From positions 1-39,958 of the forward strand of contig CAYSKJ010000009.1 in NCBI GenBank assembly GCA_964431655.1: DNA of 39,958 nucleotides, written 5' to 3'. The notes beneath the pieces were generated by a model. The model was not told where the DNA came from and searched no databases. It worked only from the letters and a program-made list of their open reading frames with translations. The stretch is from CAYMEV01 sp964431655 [NCBI: uncultured bacterium] (lineage in GTDB: Bacteria; CAYMEV01). The stretch's first letter is position 1. Every line of letters starts with the position of its first letter. Shown here piece after piece: positions 10,633-20,700 of the stretch. A program made the position numbers and the translations under genes.

Positions 10633-10638
10633 AATTTA
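10633..10638. repeat. Target-site duplication, right copy (AATTTA)
   Basis: The six bases immediately after the terminal CA of the IS21 element are identical to 8134-8139. Confidence 0.85.
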
Positions 10639-10665
10639 TACAGGGTTAACTGGAGATATACTTAT

Positions 10666-13600
10666 TCATTCTCTTTTTTCAGATTCTGCTTCAATTATTG
10701 CCTTAATATCTGCAATGTGTTTTTTTGTAAAATATATTTTCATATCCTTGCCAGCCAGGGCTACTTCCAGCAGATTTCCCTGAATTTCTTTGAACGCTTC
10801 AAGCATCGAGCTTTCAGAATCATTTGCATGACAAAACATAGCAGAATGGTTTGGACAGAGGGCTAAGAAATTTTGATAATGTATTTTATCAGTATATTCT
10901 TTGAGAAACTCAGCAGCTTCAAAGTAATAGTCACCATTTTTTAATTTAAATGGCAGCTCTTTTTGGCAGATCTGACATATCATGATACCATCCATATTTG
11001 TATATTGATTAATTAGATAAATTCTAGACTCCTTCTTAGTATCATCGCGGTTTATTGAGACAGTTCGTATCTTTTTCTCAGTTCGCTTTTCAGGTGCACT
11101 TATGGCCTGGTAATAGACTTCCTGCCCTCTTCTATCCGGGTCTGGCGACTCATTGTCAGGAAGCTCAGGAGCGGATTGTTTCTGTTTAGCTTCAGCCATA
11201 AGTCTTTCCTGCTCCTCTTCTGGCAATTCGGAGAAGGCTTTTGCTCTTTTTGCGGATTCAAGATTTTTAAACCCGAGTGCTTTTGCTGCATTCTCTTCCT
11301 CTATTTCTTTTTGATTTATTTGTTCCTTTTCTTCGAGTTCAGGTTCCTCTTCAGGAGGTACATTCTCTTCTTTGCTATTAAAGCTAAAATGTATGGCTTT
11401 TAGAAAACCATATCCTTTGTCAAAGGAAAATCCCTCAGGCAGCAGGCTACTAGCAGCGTCATCCGGAGTAACAAAAACCAAGTCTTCGCCTTCTCTCTGC
11501 TGAGGAATCCACTCAAAACTTTTTAGGGTTTTTATCAAAATTGAATCTTTAGTTCTTATTGAAGCAGTAGAATTTGGCCTATACATAGCTACAGAATAAT
11601 TTGTCTCCTTGAATCCAGTGGAATGGGACAGGAAACTATGTTGGTTTTTCTTAAGGATGTTCCATATGAGCCTAGAGACACCTATATCTTTTTTTTGTAA
11701 AGCCTTGTCAAGGCCATTAATATAACAATCTCTGAAATGTTGCTTAATACGACGGTTTATTCTATATGCTTCATCCTGAAAGTCTAGGTAATTTCTGAGG
11801 TATGAAAATTGATTACCTGGTGAATCTTGCATTTTCAATTCAGATCCAATATGCCTGCTAGGATCAATAATTATCTCCTGTATTTTTAAATCATATCTAA
11901 TACCAATATTTTTGAAAAAGTTAATTAGTTTTCCTTTTTCAATTTTAAGATTAAGGTATTCTCGAGAGATCTTATATAAGCCATGGTCTTCAAATGCAGA
12001 GTAAAAAGCATTTAAATTTGTTGCTTCGTATGGACGGTCAATATACACATGCTTTGGATTACACCATATACTTTTTTCAGGCATTGAGGTTTCTGAAAGG
12101 CATATACTATAATTTTCAAAAATATTCCTCTCATTTGGGTATTCTTCAAGAAAATCTATGAAGAGCTTAGTGTCTTTTATGTTTTTTTTGCCATAATTGC
12201 TGTCTTGGTATCTTTCATTTAAGATATATTTAATATATTCTTTGTCGCTAAATTCTCTTACTCCTAGCTTTTCCAGAAGAGTCTTTGCTTTATTTTGCTT
12301 ATCCTGATTTTTCCCTGAGGAATATATTTTGGGTTCTACTGTCGGATAGGAAACTTCTCTTCTTTCCTCATTGTAAAAATAGCTATTTTCTCCTGTATTA
12401 AAACTGCCATCCGTTAATCTGATAAGTTTAGCATTTGATAATTGGCCAGTCCATTTTTTGTGCTGATAGATATATTCAGAATCTAATTCTTCTAATATAT
12501 CGCACAGCAAAGCATAGAAATTCTGAAGCCATGCAATTGATTTTCTATATAGCCATTTTTGAGCATATTCATCTGTTTTATCTGAGCAAAATTGGTCATA
12601 TAGTTTTTTAATTAGCTCTTCTTTATCCCATTTTTTTATTTGAAGGCTATTTAGGAAACGATCGGCATTATCATTTTTCTGCCGGGAGGACATAACCCAC
12701 ATTGGCGGCTGTTCATCATAATCATAAAGAAACTTAATATCGTCATTTGATAGGAGATCCTTTAATTTTCTATCTCCCTGTATTAGATATTTTGCTGGAT
12801 AATTATCCCTGCAGAAGGTCGGGGTCAGTGGCTCATTATTCATTTCATTTATAACTTTTTTTCTGATTGCTTCATAAGTATCGTGCAGTGTATCATTATT
12901 GTTTGGTAAGACATTTAAAAATTCAGTGTTTAAAAGGCCCAATGTCTTTATGTTGTTCAATGATAGGGCGGTTAGATCAGCTATCTGTTCGAATAATGGA
13001 TTATTAGCCGGAGTGCTTTTTATGCTTGCCCTGCTTAATTCTGGTATAAAGGGAGCATGTAAATGAAATCTTAATCCGGATATCTCCTTTTTTGCGGGGA
13101 AATAAACTGAAACATTAGCGTTCTTATCCGGAACAATCTTCATTTGCTCTGATAGAGCCATATTGGTTTTGAATTCTTTTACTCCGCCGCCTATAAACGC
13201 AAGAGGAAATGCAATTGCAACCTTTTGTTTTCCTATGCCTTCTGCTGGCCTATCAAATTTTAGGAAATGGGAACTATTCTTTATTTTGCCATTAATTTTT
13301 TTTAGAATTTCGATATGATACTCAGGGTGTATTATTTTTATTACTTCGCCTGAGTACTCTGAGTGAATTTCCCATATGAGCAAATTAATATTCTCGAGGA
13401 AGAGGAGGGTTATCTCTTCGAGTTCATCTAGCCCTTGCTTTATCTCTTTAAATGCGGTTTCTTTGTTTTTTTTTGGATTGTTAAACGGAAACTCAAATAC
13501 TGTTTTATTGCTATTGATACCATCTAGCTTATAGGGCAAAACTAAATCGGCTATTTTAAAAGAAAAGGTTGGAGACCATATATGTGGGGTTTCTGAATAG

Positions 13601-13923
13601 GAGAATACAGCCTTAAATCCAATACCAAACTGTCCGATTTTTTTTTCATCTTCAGCTTTTGTTCCTTCTCCGATATCTGTAATAGCCATAATATCTTTCT
13701 CATCAAACGGCCTTCCATTATGCTCAAAGATTAATTTGTCCTTATATAAAACAAATTTTACTTCACTTGCCTCTGTATCCTCGGCATTTTGGAGCAGTTC
13801 ATATATAAAATGCGCATTGTCTGGGTATAAATCTTCAACCATTTTTCTTATGCCAGAGTGTTTTTTAAGGACTCTGGCTAGTTCTTCCCGTTCCTCTTTT
13901 CTTATTTTATCTATGATGTTCAT
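10666..13923 (-). CDS. Sacsin-like GHKL ATPase with C-terminal zinc module (copy 1)
   Basis: This is a 1,085-residue protein of the bacterial sacsin N-terminal ATPase-like group. The Bergerat ATP-binding fold is clear: the N-box FIYELLQNAEDT at 39-50, the Mg-binding asparagine N46, and the glycine box IGQFGIGFKAVFS from 96. A long middle region without known motifs follows, then a charged glutamate-rich stretch (about 855-935). A C-terminal module has CQIC (C983, C986) and CPNH (C1023, H1026), a likely zinc site. I use the ATG at 13923, which has GGGGGA ahead of it; the frame extends 47 codons further upstream with no ribosome site. It is divergent from the helicase gene at 14268 and a paralogue of the gene at 17796. 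A role in phage defence is inferred from family, partners and island. Confidence 0.88.
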   Translation of the reverse strand: MNIIDKIRKEEREELARVLKKHSGIRKMVEDLYPDNAHFIYELLQNAEDTEASEVKFVLYKDKLIFEHNGRPFDEKDIMAITDIGEGTKAEDEKKIGQFGIGFKAVFSYSETPHIWSPTFSFKIADLVLPYKLDGINSNKTVFEFPFNNPKKNKETAFKEIKQGLDELEEITLLFLENINLLIWEIHSEYSGEVIKIIHPEYHIEILKKINGKIKNSSHFLKFDRPAEGIGKQKVAIAFPLAFIGGGVKEFKTNMALSEQMKIVPDKNANVSVYFPAKKEISGLRFHLHAPFIPELSRASIKSTPANNPLFEQIADLTALSLNNIKTLGLLNTEFLNVLPNNNDTLHDTYEAIRKKVINEMNNEPLTPTFCRDNYPAKYLIQGDRKLKDLLSNDDIKFLYDYDEQPPMWVMSSRQKNDNADRFLNSLQIKKWDKEELIKKLYDQFCSDKTDEYAQKWLYRKSIAWLQNFYALLCDILEELDSEYIYQHKKWTGQLSNAKLIRLTDGSFNTGENSYFYNEERREVSYPTVEPKIYSSGKNQDKQNKAKTLLEKLGVREFSDKEYIKYILNERYQDSNYGKKNIKDTKLFIDFLEEYPNERNIFENYSICLSETSMPEKSIWCNPKHVYIDRPYEATNLNAFYSAFEDHGLYKISREYLNLKIEKGKLINFFKNIGIRYDLKIQEIIIDPSRHIGSELKMQDSPGNQFSYLRNYLDFQDEAYRINRRIKQHFRDCYINGLDKALQKKDIGVSRLIWNILKKNQHSFLSHSTGFKETNYSVAMYRPNSTASIRTKDSILIKTLKSFEWIPQQREGEDLVFVTPDDAASSLLPEGFSFDKGYGFLKAIHFSFNSKEENVPPEEEPELEEKEQINQKEIEEENAAKALGFKNLESAKRAKAFSELPEEEQERLMAEAKQKQSAPELPDNESPDPDRRGQEVYYQAISAPEKRTEKKIRTVSINRDDTKKESRIYLINQYTNMDGIMICQICQKELPFKLKNGDYYFEAAEFLKEYTDKIHYQNFLALCPNHSAMFCHANDSESSMLEAFKEIQGNLLEVALAGKDMKIYFTKKHIADIKAIIEAESEKRE

Positions 13924-14267
13924 ATTGTCTTTTCCCCCAGTTGCTTCTTTTTCCAGAATAGTATAATGAACCAATAATTCTGTACACGAATTTTTGATGA
14001 ACAAAGCTGATTTGTCCTGAAATATTAAATATAAAGTATATATAAAATGAGCAACAAAAATCACAGTAAATAATTAAAGGCTAAATTAACCCTGGAAGGG
14101 CTTAGAGATTAGAAACCCATTCAGGAACTATTACTGATACGTTGGTCTTATTACATATTTTTATTGTTGTAAGAGTAAGATTTTTAAATATATTAATAAG
14201 AAGATCGGGAATAAAAATAAAGAACAGCATTAAAATAGCCAACTTCAGGTGTAAAAGGACATAGAGC
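13924..14267. other. Divergent intergenic region of the sacsin/helicase unit
   Basis: These 344 bases separate the two oppositely oriented halves of the unit and should hold both promoters. On the plus strand TTGTAA (14167-14172) and TATATT (14189-14194) are 16 bases apart and lie about 75 bases before the helicase ATG. I see no convincing minus-strand promoter and no long palindrome. A frame across 14102-14371 is a shadow. Confidence 0.5.
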
Positions 14268-17200
14268 ATGAAATTTGATGAATTTCTTTCCCTTATCACA
14301 AAAGAAGCTGCCAAATATTTGAGGGCAGTTCTTCCGGAGTTATTTGAAGACTGGTGGAAAGAAGGCGTCATTGATAGCTTATCCTTTCAGCAGAGAAAGA
14401 TAGCTGAGATTAATAATTGCACATCCCTATCCCAGCTGGACCTGGCTTCACTGCTGAGAATATTTGACTATAACTGGTATAAAATAAAAGAAATTGAAAA
14501 GATGCCCAGTGAATATCGGCATTACTTAAAGGAGATGCAGTCTATAAGAAACCGCTGGGCACATCAGACTGCTGAAAATTACAGTAATGATGATACATAC
14601 AGGGACCTTGATACCATGCAGAGATTCATTATAATGATCAATCCAAAAAGCAGCCTTGTAGAAAATATCAATGATGAGAAAAAGTCCATTATTGCAGGAA
14701 TGATGCCTGAAGGCGATACGGCAAAGGTAACGGATAATAGATTCTCTATGGGACAGATCGTATGTCTTAAATCCAATCCAGATACTTTTGGAGCAGTTGT
14801 AGGAATCACTCCAGGTGAACATGAAGAGAGAATTAAAGTATTAATCAATGGGGATATAAATACCTACTACTCATCTCAGCTAACTGAAAAGAAACAGAAT
14901 GGACAGGAATTTGTATTTATAAATTATGAAGAATTCAATGCAAATCTTACAGCGCTTCAGATAAGATACCCGGCATTATCAACCCTGTATTCCCTTAATT
15001 CTGCGAGGATTGACTTTATACCCTACCAGTTCCGCCCGGTACTTAGATTTATCAGGTCAGACAGGCCAAAACTGCTTATCGCTGACGGTGTTGGAATAGG
15101 AAAGACAATAGAGGCAGGGCTTATATTAAGGGAGCTGCAGGCAAGGAGGGAAATTAAATCCATACTTATTATCTGCCCGCGCCCCTTGGTAACAGAGAAA
15201 AAATGGCAGATGGAGATGAAAAGGTTTGATGAGCATTTTGTCCACCTGGACGGAAAATCGCTAAGATATGCTATTAATGAGACTCACCTCGATGGAATGT
15301 GGCCAGATGAGTATAGCAGGGCTATACTTCCCTATTCGCTGTGCGATGAATCTCTGCTTTACGGAACAGAGGGGAGAAGGAAGAAGAAATACAAAGGCCT
15401 TATTGACCTTGATCCTCCTCCCTGTTTTGATCTGGTAATTGTTGATGAAGCACACCATGTAAGGAATCCGGCAACATATTCACACAAGGTCGTCAGTTTT
15501 TTCTGCGACCATGCTGAAGCAGTGCTGTTTCTTACAGCTACTCCAATACAGATGGGAACCAATGACTTATTTGTACTATTAAATATGCTTAGGCCAGACC
15601 TGATAATTGACCAGGAGAGCTTTTCTCACATGGCTGAGCCAAACCCATTTATTAACCGTGCTGTATTGGACGCAAGAAATCGGGAAGATGAATGGGAAAA
15701 AAAGACATATGAAGATCTGATGGAGGCACTTGCCACCCCATGGGGACAATCAATACTGAAAAACAGCCCATCATTCAAAAAGATTACGGAAGAACTGTCA
15801 AAACCAGACATCTCTGATGAGGACAGGGTTAAAATTATTAATGATATTGAATCCCTATATACATTTTCTGGAATTATTAACAGGACAAGGAGAAGGGACA
15901 TAGAGGACTTTACTGTACGCAAACCCTCTTCTGTATATATACCTTTCACTCCCGAACAGGAAAAACTGCATAATGACATCTTGAGAATACAGGCAGAAAT
16001 ACTTTCTTTTATTCATAATAATCTGAATATAAAGTTTATGATGACTACTATAAGAAGGCAGGCAGCAAGCTGTCTTCATGGACTGGTACCTCTCTTAAAC
16101 GATATCCTTAACAGGCATATCGATGAGCTTGAATGGGATGAAGCAGACAGTGCTATGCCTGCGCCAGACATAACAGCCATAGATGATATCAAAGAACAGA
16201 TCACAATTATACTCCAGATAGCTGAATCCCTGCCTAAGGATGATCCAAAGCTGGATGCGCTGATAGAGATTATCGCAGATAAACAGAAACTTGATAATAA
16301 AAAGCTGATGATATTCAGCAGTTTCAGACATACATTGCATTATCTGCATGACAGATTATCGGAGCTGAAGATACCTGTCGGGATGATACACGGCGGTACG
16401 CCCGAGGAGGATAGGGTATATCTGCGCGACCGGTTTGAATCTACATCAGCTGAAGATAGATGTCTTGATGTCCTTCTTTTTTCAGAGGTTGGCTGCGAGG
16501 GGCTCGACTATCAGTTCTGTGACTGCATTGTAAACTATGACCTCCCCTGGAATCCTATGAGAATTGAGCAGAGAATAGGGAGGATTGACAGAAGGGGGCA
16601 GAAAAGCGAAAGTGTGCTCATATATAACATGATTACACCTGGAACAGTAGATGCAGACATATATGACAGATGCCTGACGAGAATAGGAATATTCAACAGT
16701 GCCATAGGAGCAAGCGAGGAAATATTAGGAGAGATCACAAAGGAGATCAAGGATATTGCAGAAGATTATAAGCTTAGTGATGAAGAGATCAGAAGCAAAT
16801 TACAGCAGCTTTCAGATAATAAAATACGGCTAATTCATGAACAGGAAGAGCTTGAAAAGCACCAGAGCGAACTCTTTGGATTAAGTATTCCTGAAAACAG
16901 GATAATGGATGAGATCGAACAGTCAAAGAGCTTCTGGTTGTCTCCTGAAGCATTAAAAAACCTGATAGATTTATACCTGAAGCATAGATGCAGCAAAGAC
17001 CAGGATTATATCCTTGGCGAAAAACCTGTAAAGACCCTTAGGCTATCCCAGGAAGCAAGGAATATCCTGCTCGAAGATCTAAAAAGGCTTGAAAGGCAAA
17101 GAAATGTAATGTTCAGGGAATGGGAAAACTGGCTAAAAAGCACAGAACCGCATCTACCAGTTACCTTCAGCAGTGAAGCAGCAAAGAATAATCCGAAAGT

Positions 17201-17789
17201 CTCTTTTATAATACCGACACATCCTCTTGTACGACAGGCTGCCCTTGCGTTTGGCCTATCTGACAATATCTCAGCATCACTAATTGCTACCAGCAATAAA
17301 GTTTCTCCTGGAATCTATGAATTTGCAATCTATAAGTGGCAGTATCACGGATTTAATAAGGGGCTTGTCCTCACTCCTGTGTCAGCATCTGAATCCCTTA
17401 CCAATAATATTAAAGAATTGCTTGAGATAGCGAGGGATCATAAGAATCCTGATTATGACATGGAAAATTTTGCAAACAAATGTAACCAGCTAGATAAGAT
17501 ACATTATGAGATCTGGAAGAAAGAAAAGGAAGCACATCAGCAAAGAACAAAGGAACTTGCTGAATACAGGAGAGAAAGCCTGAATACCAGTCACAAGGCA
17601 AGAATTGCATTGCTGGAAGAACAGCTAAAACAGGCAGAGGATGAAAAAATCCAGCGCATGCGACAATCGCAGATAAGGTCGGCCAATAATGATTACATAA
17701 AGCATCTGCAGGAGATTGATATTGCCATAGAAAGGGCAGACCTGACAGCAGAGCCTGTCGCATACGGGATAATCAGAGTAATCAGGTGA
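14268..17789 (+). CDS. HEPN-SNF2 helicase fusion
   Basis: This 1,173-residue protein joins several parts. Residues 1-125 are helical and hold IRNRWAHQ, with R94 and H99 in the R-x4-H HEPN motif, resembling the Swt1-type HEPN domain. Residues 155-205 look like a small SH3/Tudor-like barrel, as in RapA-type helicases. The SNF2 motor then has DGVGIGKT (about 273-280), DEAH at 393-396, LTATPIQMG, and in the second lobe SEVGCEGLDYQ and QRIGRIDRRGQ. The C-terminal 350 residues include a coiled coil rich in E, K and Q. SNF2 motors move along duplex DNA or strip proteins from it; the HEPN part may be an RNase or a protein-contact domain. The next gene starts six bases after its stop, so the two are co-transcribed. 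No DISARM partner genes are present. Confidence 0.92.
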   Translation: MKFDEFLSLITKEAAKYLRAVLPELFEDWWKEGVIDSLSFQQRKIAEINNCTSLSQLDLASLLRIFDYNWYKIKEIEKMPSEYRHYLKEMQSIRNRWAHQTAENYSNDDTYRDLDTMQRFIIMINPKSSLVENINDEKKSIIAGMMPEGDTAKVTDNRFSMGQIVCLKSNPDTFGAVVGITPGEHEERIKVLINGDINTYYSSQLTEKKQNGQEFVFINYEEFNANLTALQIRYPALSTLYSLNSARIDFIPYQFRPVLRFIRSDRPKLLIADGVGIGKTIEAGLILRELQARREIKSILIICPRPLVTEKKWQMEMKRFDEHFVHLDGKSLRYAINETHLDGMWPDEYSRAILPYSLCDESLLYGTEGRRKKKYKGLIDLDPPPCFDLVIVDEAHHVRNPATYSHKVVSFFCDHAEAVLFLTATPIQMGTNDLFVLLNMLRPDLIIDQESFSHMAEPNPFINRAVLDARNREDEWEKKTYEDLMEALATPWGQSILKNSPSFKKITEELSKPDISDEDRVKIINDIESLYTFSGIINRTRRRDIEDFTVRKPSSVYIPFTPEQEKLHNDILRIQAEILSFIHNNLNIKFMMTTIRRQAASCLHGLVPLLNDILNRHIDELEWDEADSAMPAPDITAIDDIKEQITIILQIAESLPKDDPKLDALIEIIADKQKLDNKKLMIFSSFRHTLHYLHDRLSELKIPVGMIHGGTPEEDRVYLRDRFESTSAEDRCLDVLLFSEVGCEGLDYQFCDCIVNYDLPWNPMRIEQRIGRIDRRGQKSESVLIYNMITPGTVDADIYDRCLTRIGIFNSAIGASEEILGEITKEIKDIAEDYKLSDEEIRSKLQQLSDNKIRLIHEQEELEKHQSELFGLSIPENRIMDEIEQSKSFWLSPEALKNLIDLYLKHRCSKDQDYILGEKPVKTLRLSQEARNILLEDLKRLERQRNVMFREWENWLKSTEPHLPVTFSSEAAKNNPKVSFIIPTHPLVRQAALAFGLSDNISASLIATSNKVSPGIYEFAIYKWQYHGFNKGLVLTPVSASESLTNNIKELLEIARDHKNPDYDMENFANKCNQLDKIHYEIWKKEKEAHQQRTKELAEYRRESLNTSHKARIALLEEQLKQAEDEKIQRMRQSQIRSANNDYIKHLQEIDIAIERADLTAEPVAYGIIRVIR

Positions 17790-17795
17790 AGTCAG

Positions 17796-20700
17796 ATGGC
17801 CAGTGATTATAGAGCGATAGCTGAGAATAACGTAAAAAGAAGAGGCACTGATTTTGATGAAATAGGAAAATTCTTTTCTGAGGAGCTTTACAGCGACAGG
17901 TCCCACTTTATTTTTGAATTGCTTCAGAATGCCGAGGATGCACTTGAAAGGAGACACCAGAAATACATTGATAGTAAAGCTCCATATAAAGTTCAGTTCA
18001 ACCTGTATGAGGACAGGCTTGAATTCAGGCATTATGGAATAGAGTTTAATGAAGAAGATGTAAGGTCAATATCTGATATATTCAAGGGAACGAAAAAGGG
18101 GGACCTGGTTCAGATAGGCAGATTCGGAATTGGCTTTAAATCAGTCTATTCGATCACAGCAACACCTGAGATCCACTCTGGTGATGAAGATTTTATAATT
18201 AAAGGATATATAAAGCCTGAAGCAAAGAAACCTAATAATTTCATAGATCAGGGAGAGACTGTCTTTATATTTCCCTTTAACCATCATGCAATTAACCCCG
18301 CAGAGACCTTCCAGCTGATTAGCAACAAGCTGAAGAACATTGGTGCACGTATTCTATTATTTCTCAGGCGAACAACCGAGATCGAATGGAATATCTTTCC
18401 CAGTGGCGAAAAGGGATACTATATTAAAGAAGAACACGCTGTTGAACCCTATAGCAGCCTAAATAAGGTTGAGGTTATCGGAGGCAGCGAGCACGAAGAA
18501 GAATACGAGAACTGGCTGGTATTTAGCTCTAAAATAAAAAACGAGAATGCCAATAACCTTGAAGTCCAGATAGCATTCCGTAAAGAAAAAGACACCAAGA
18601 CAAATAAAGAGAAAATAATTCCAAGTCCGCATTCCCCCCTTGTCGCGTTTTTCCCCACTGAGAAAGATACCCGACTTGGCTTCTATATGCAGGGTCCTTA
18701 CCGCACTACACCAGCAAGAGACAATGTTCCGGAATATGATGAATTTAACTTAGAATTGATATCCGAGACTGCTGAGCTGATCGCCTTATCCCTGGTCATT
18801 ATTAGGGAAATGGGTCTGTTGTCCATATCAATGTTAGAATCTTTGCCTATAATAATTGAAGATTTTCCTGAGAAGAGCATGTTTCATCCAATTGCAAAAA
18901 AAGTACGGGATGTATTAATAAAAGAAGAACTGCTCCCAGCAGATGATGGAACATATGTGGCCGCGGCTGATGCAGTTCTGGTAAGAGGGGCTGAGATTTT
19001 AAAAATTATTAATAATAGAAATTTAAGGCTATTAATGAAAACTGAGAGCAATCTCAAATGGCTATCAAGGGATATTACTAGCGATAGGACAAAATCCTTA
19101 AGGGGATATCTAATACACCAGCTGGAGATACCTGAGATAGATGCGGAATCTCTTGCAAGAAGGGTCGATCATGATTTTCTTACAATACAGACTGATGACT
19201 GGATGATAGCGTTCTATATCTACCTATTAGATCAACCAAGACTATGGGGATCTAGCCAATATAATAGCGGACTGCTCCGCAATAAGAATATTATAAGGCT
19301 TGAAGATAATAATCATGTAGTACCATTTAGAGAGGACGGAAGTCCCAACGCCTTCCTTCCGCCTGAAGATGAAACTGATTATCCGATCGTAAGAAGAACA
19401 ATTGCCGAAAATCCGCAAGCACTGGACTTTCTAAGGCAGTTATGCTTATCAGAACCTGATATATGTGATGATGTGATAGAAAAAATATTACCCAAGTACA
19501 ACTCTGATCTTGCCGATAGAATAAGCGAGGAAGAACACCAAAAAGATATAAGAAAAATAATTAAGGCTCTGTACTCAGCATCAGATATAAATAAGGACAG
19601 GATATTGTCCAAAGCAAAGGATACACAATTCCTAAAAGCTGTAAACCAAAACGGGGAAAACAAATATAAAATACCCGAAGAAGTATATAATCCTACTGAT
19701 GAACTAAAGATCTATTTTTCAGGTGAGAATGATGTTTGGTTCCTTAATGAGGGAAATAATGATGAGATCATCAGAATCATGGGAATTGCAGACAAACCCA
19801 AGTTTAAAGCTATCTATGATTATCCTATATCTGAAGAAAAAAAGCAAGAACTACGAAAAAATAAAAATTGCACTGAAGAATACTCTATTACTAATTATGA
19901 ATTGCATGGACTTGAAAATTTCTTAAATAAATTTATTCTTGATAATGATAATGTAGGATCATTATCAGCTATGTTATGGAAATTTCTACTATATTACGCT
20001 GATAATCATTCTTATCTTACATATTTTAATGTTATCTATCGTTGGAAATACCATGGCTGGAAAGACACAAGATTCGATCCTATATGGTTGGAAAGATTGA
20101 AGTCTAATGCCTGGATTGTTGTCGATAGTCTGGAAGAACCGCAATTTCCCAGGAATGTCTTCATAGAAGATATTTCAGAGAAACGCTATGAGAGGAGACA
20201 GGTATTATTTGAGTTCCTTGGAATTAAAAATAAACCAAAAGACGAAGCATCTGAACTAATAAAAAAGATGGGCTTTACTGAGTATAGTTCTGAAGATATT
20301 GAAACAATGAAAAAATATCCTATAGAGTTTAAAAAATTAGCAAACAAGCTAAAGAACAGACAAGATATAAATAGACCCAATTTTCCTGCGAGACCTGCTA
20401 TGGATCCAAAGCGCAGAGAAGAAATAGTACTGGAAAATTATAATCAAGCAACTGACATAAGGTACGAGCATCGGAATAGCAGTGTTAGAATATCGCGCGG
20501 AGAGATAGAACCAGAAGAATACCTCAGGAATCTTTACACTAATGATAATCATGAGATGGTATGCCAGATATGTAAAGAAGAGATGCCCTTTAAAAAGCGT
20601 AATGGAGAGTATTACTTTGAATCTGTAGAAGCTTTAAAAGGAATATTTATTAAAGAGCATAAGGCAAAGTTCCTAGCTTTATGCCCGGTCTGTGCAGCAA

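Noticed and set aside
10666-14064. The first sacsin-like protein starting 47 codons further upstream (14064)
   Set aside because: The extra N-terminus is hydrophobic and unlike the paralogue, and has no ribosome site; the ATG at 13923 has GGGGGA ahead and matches the start of the paralogue.
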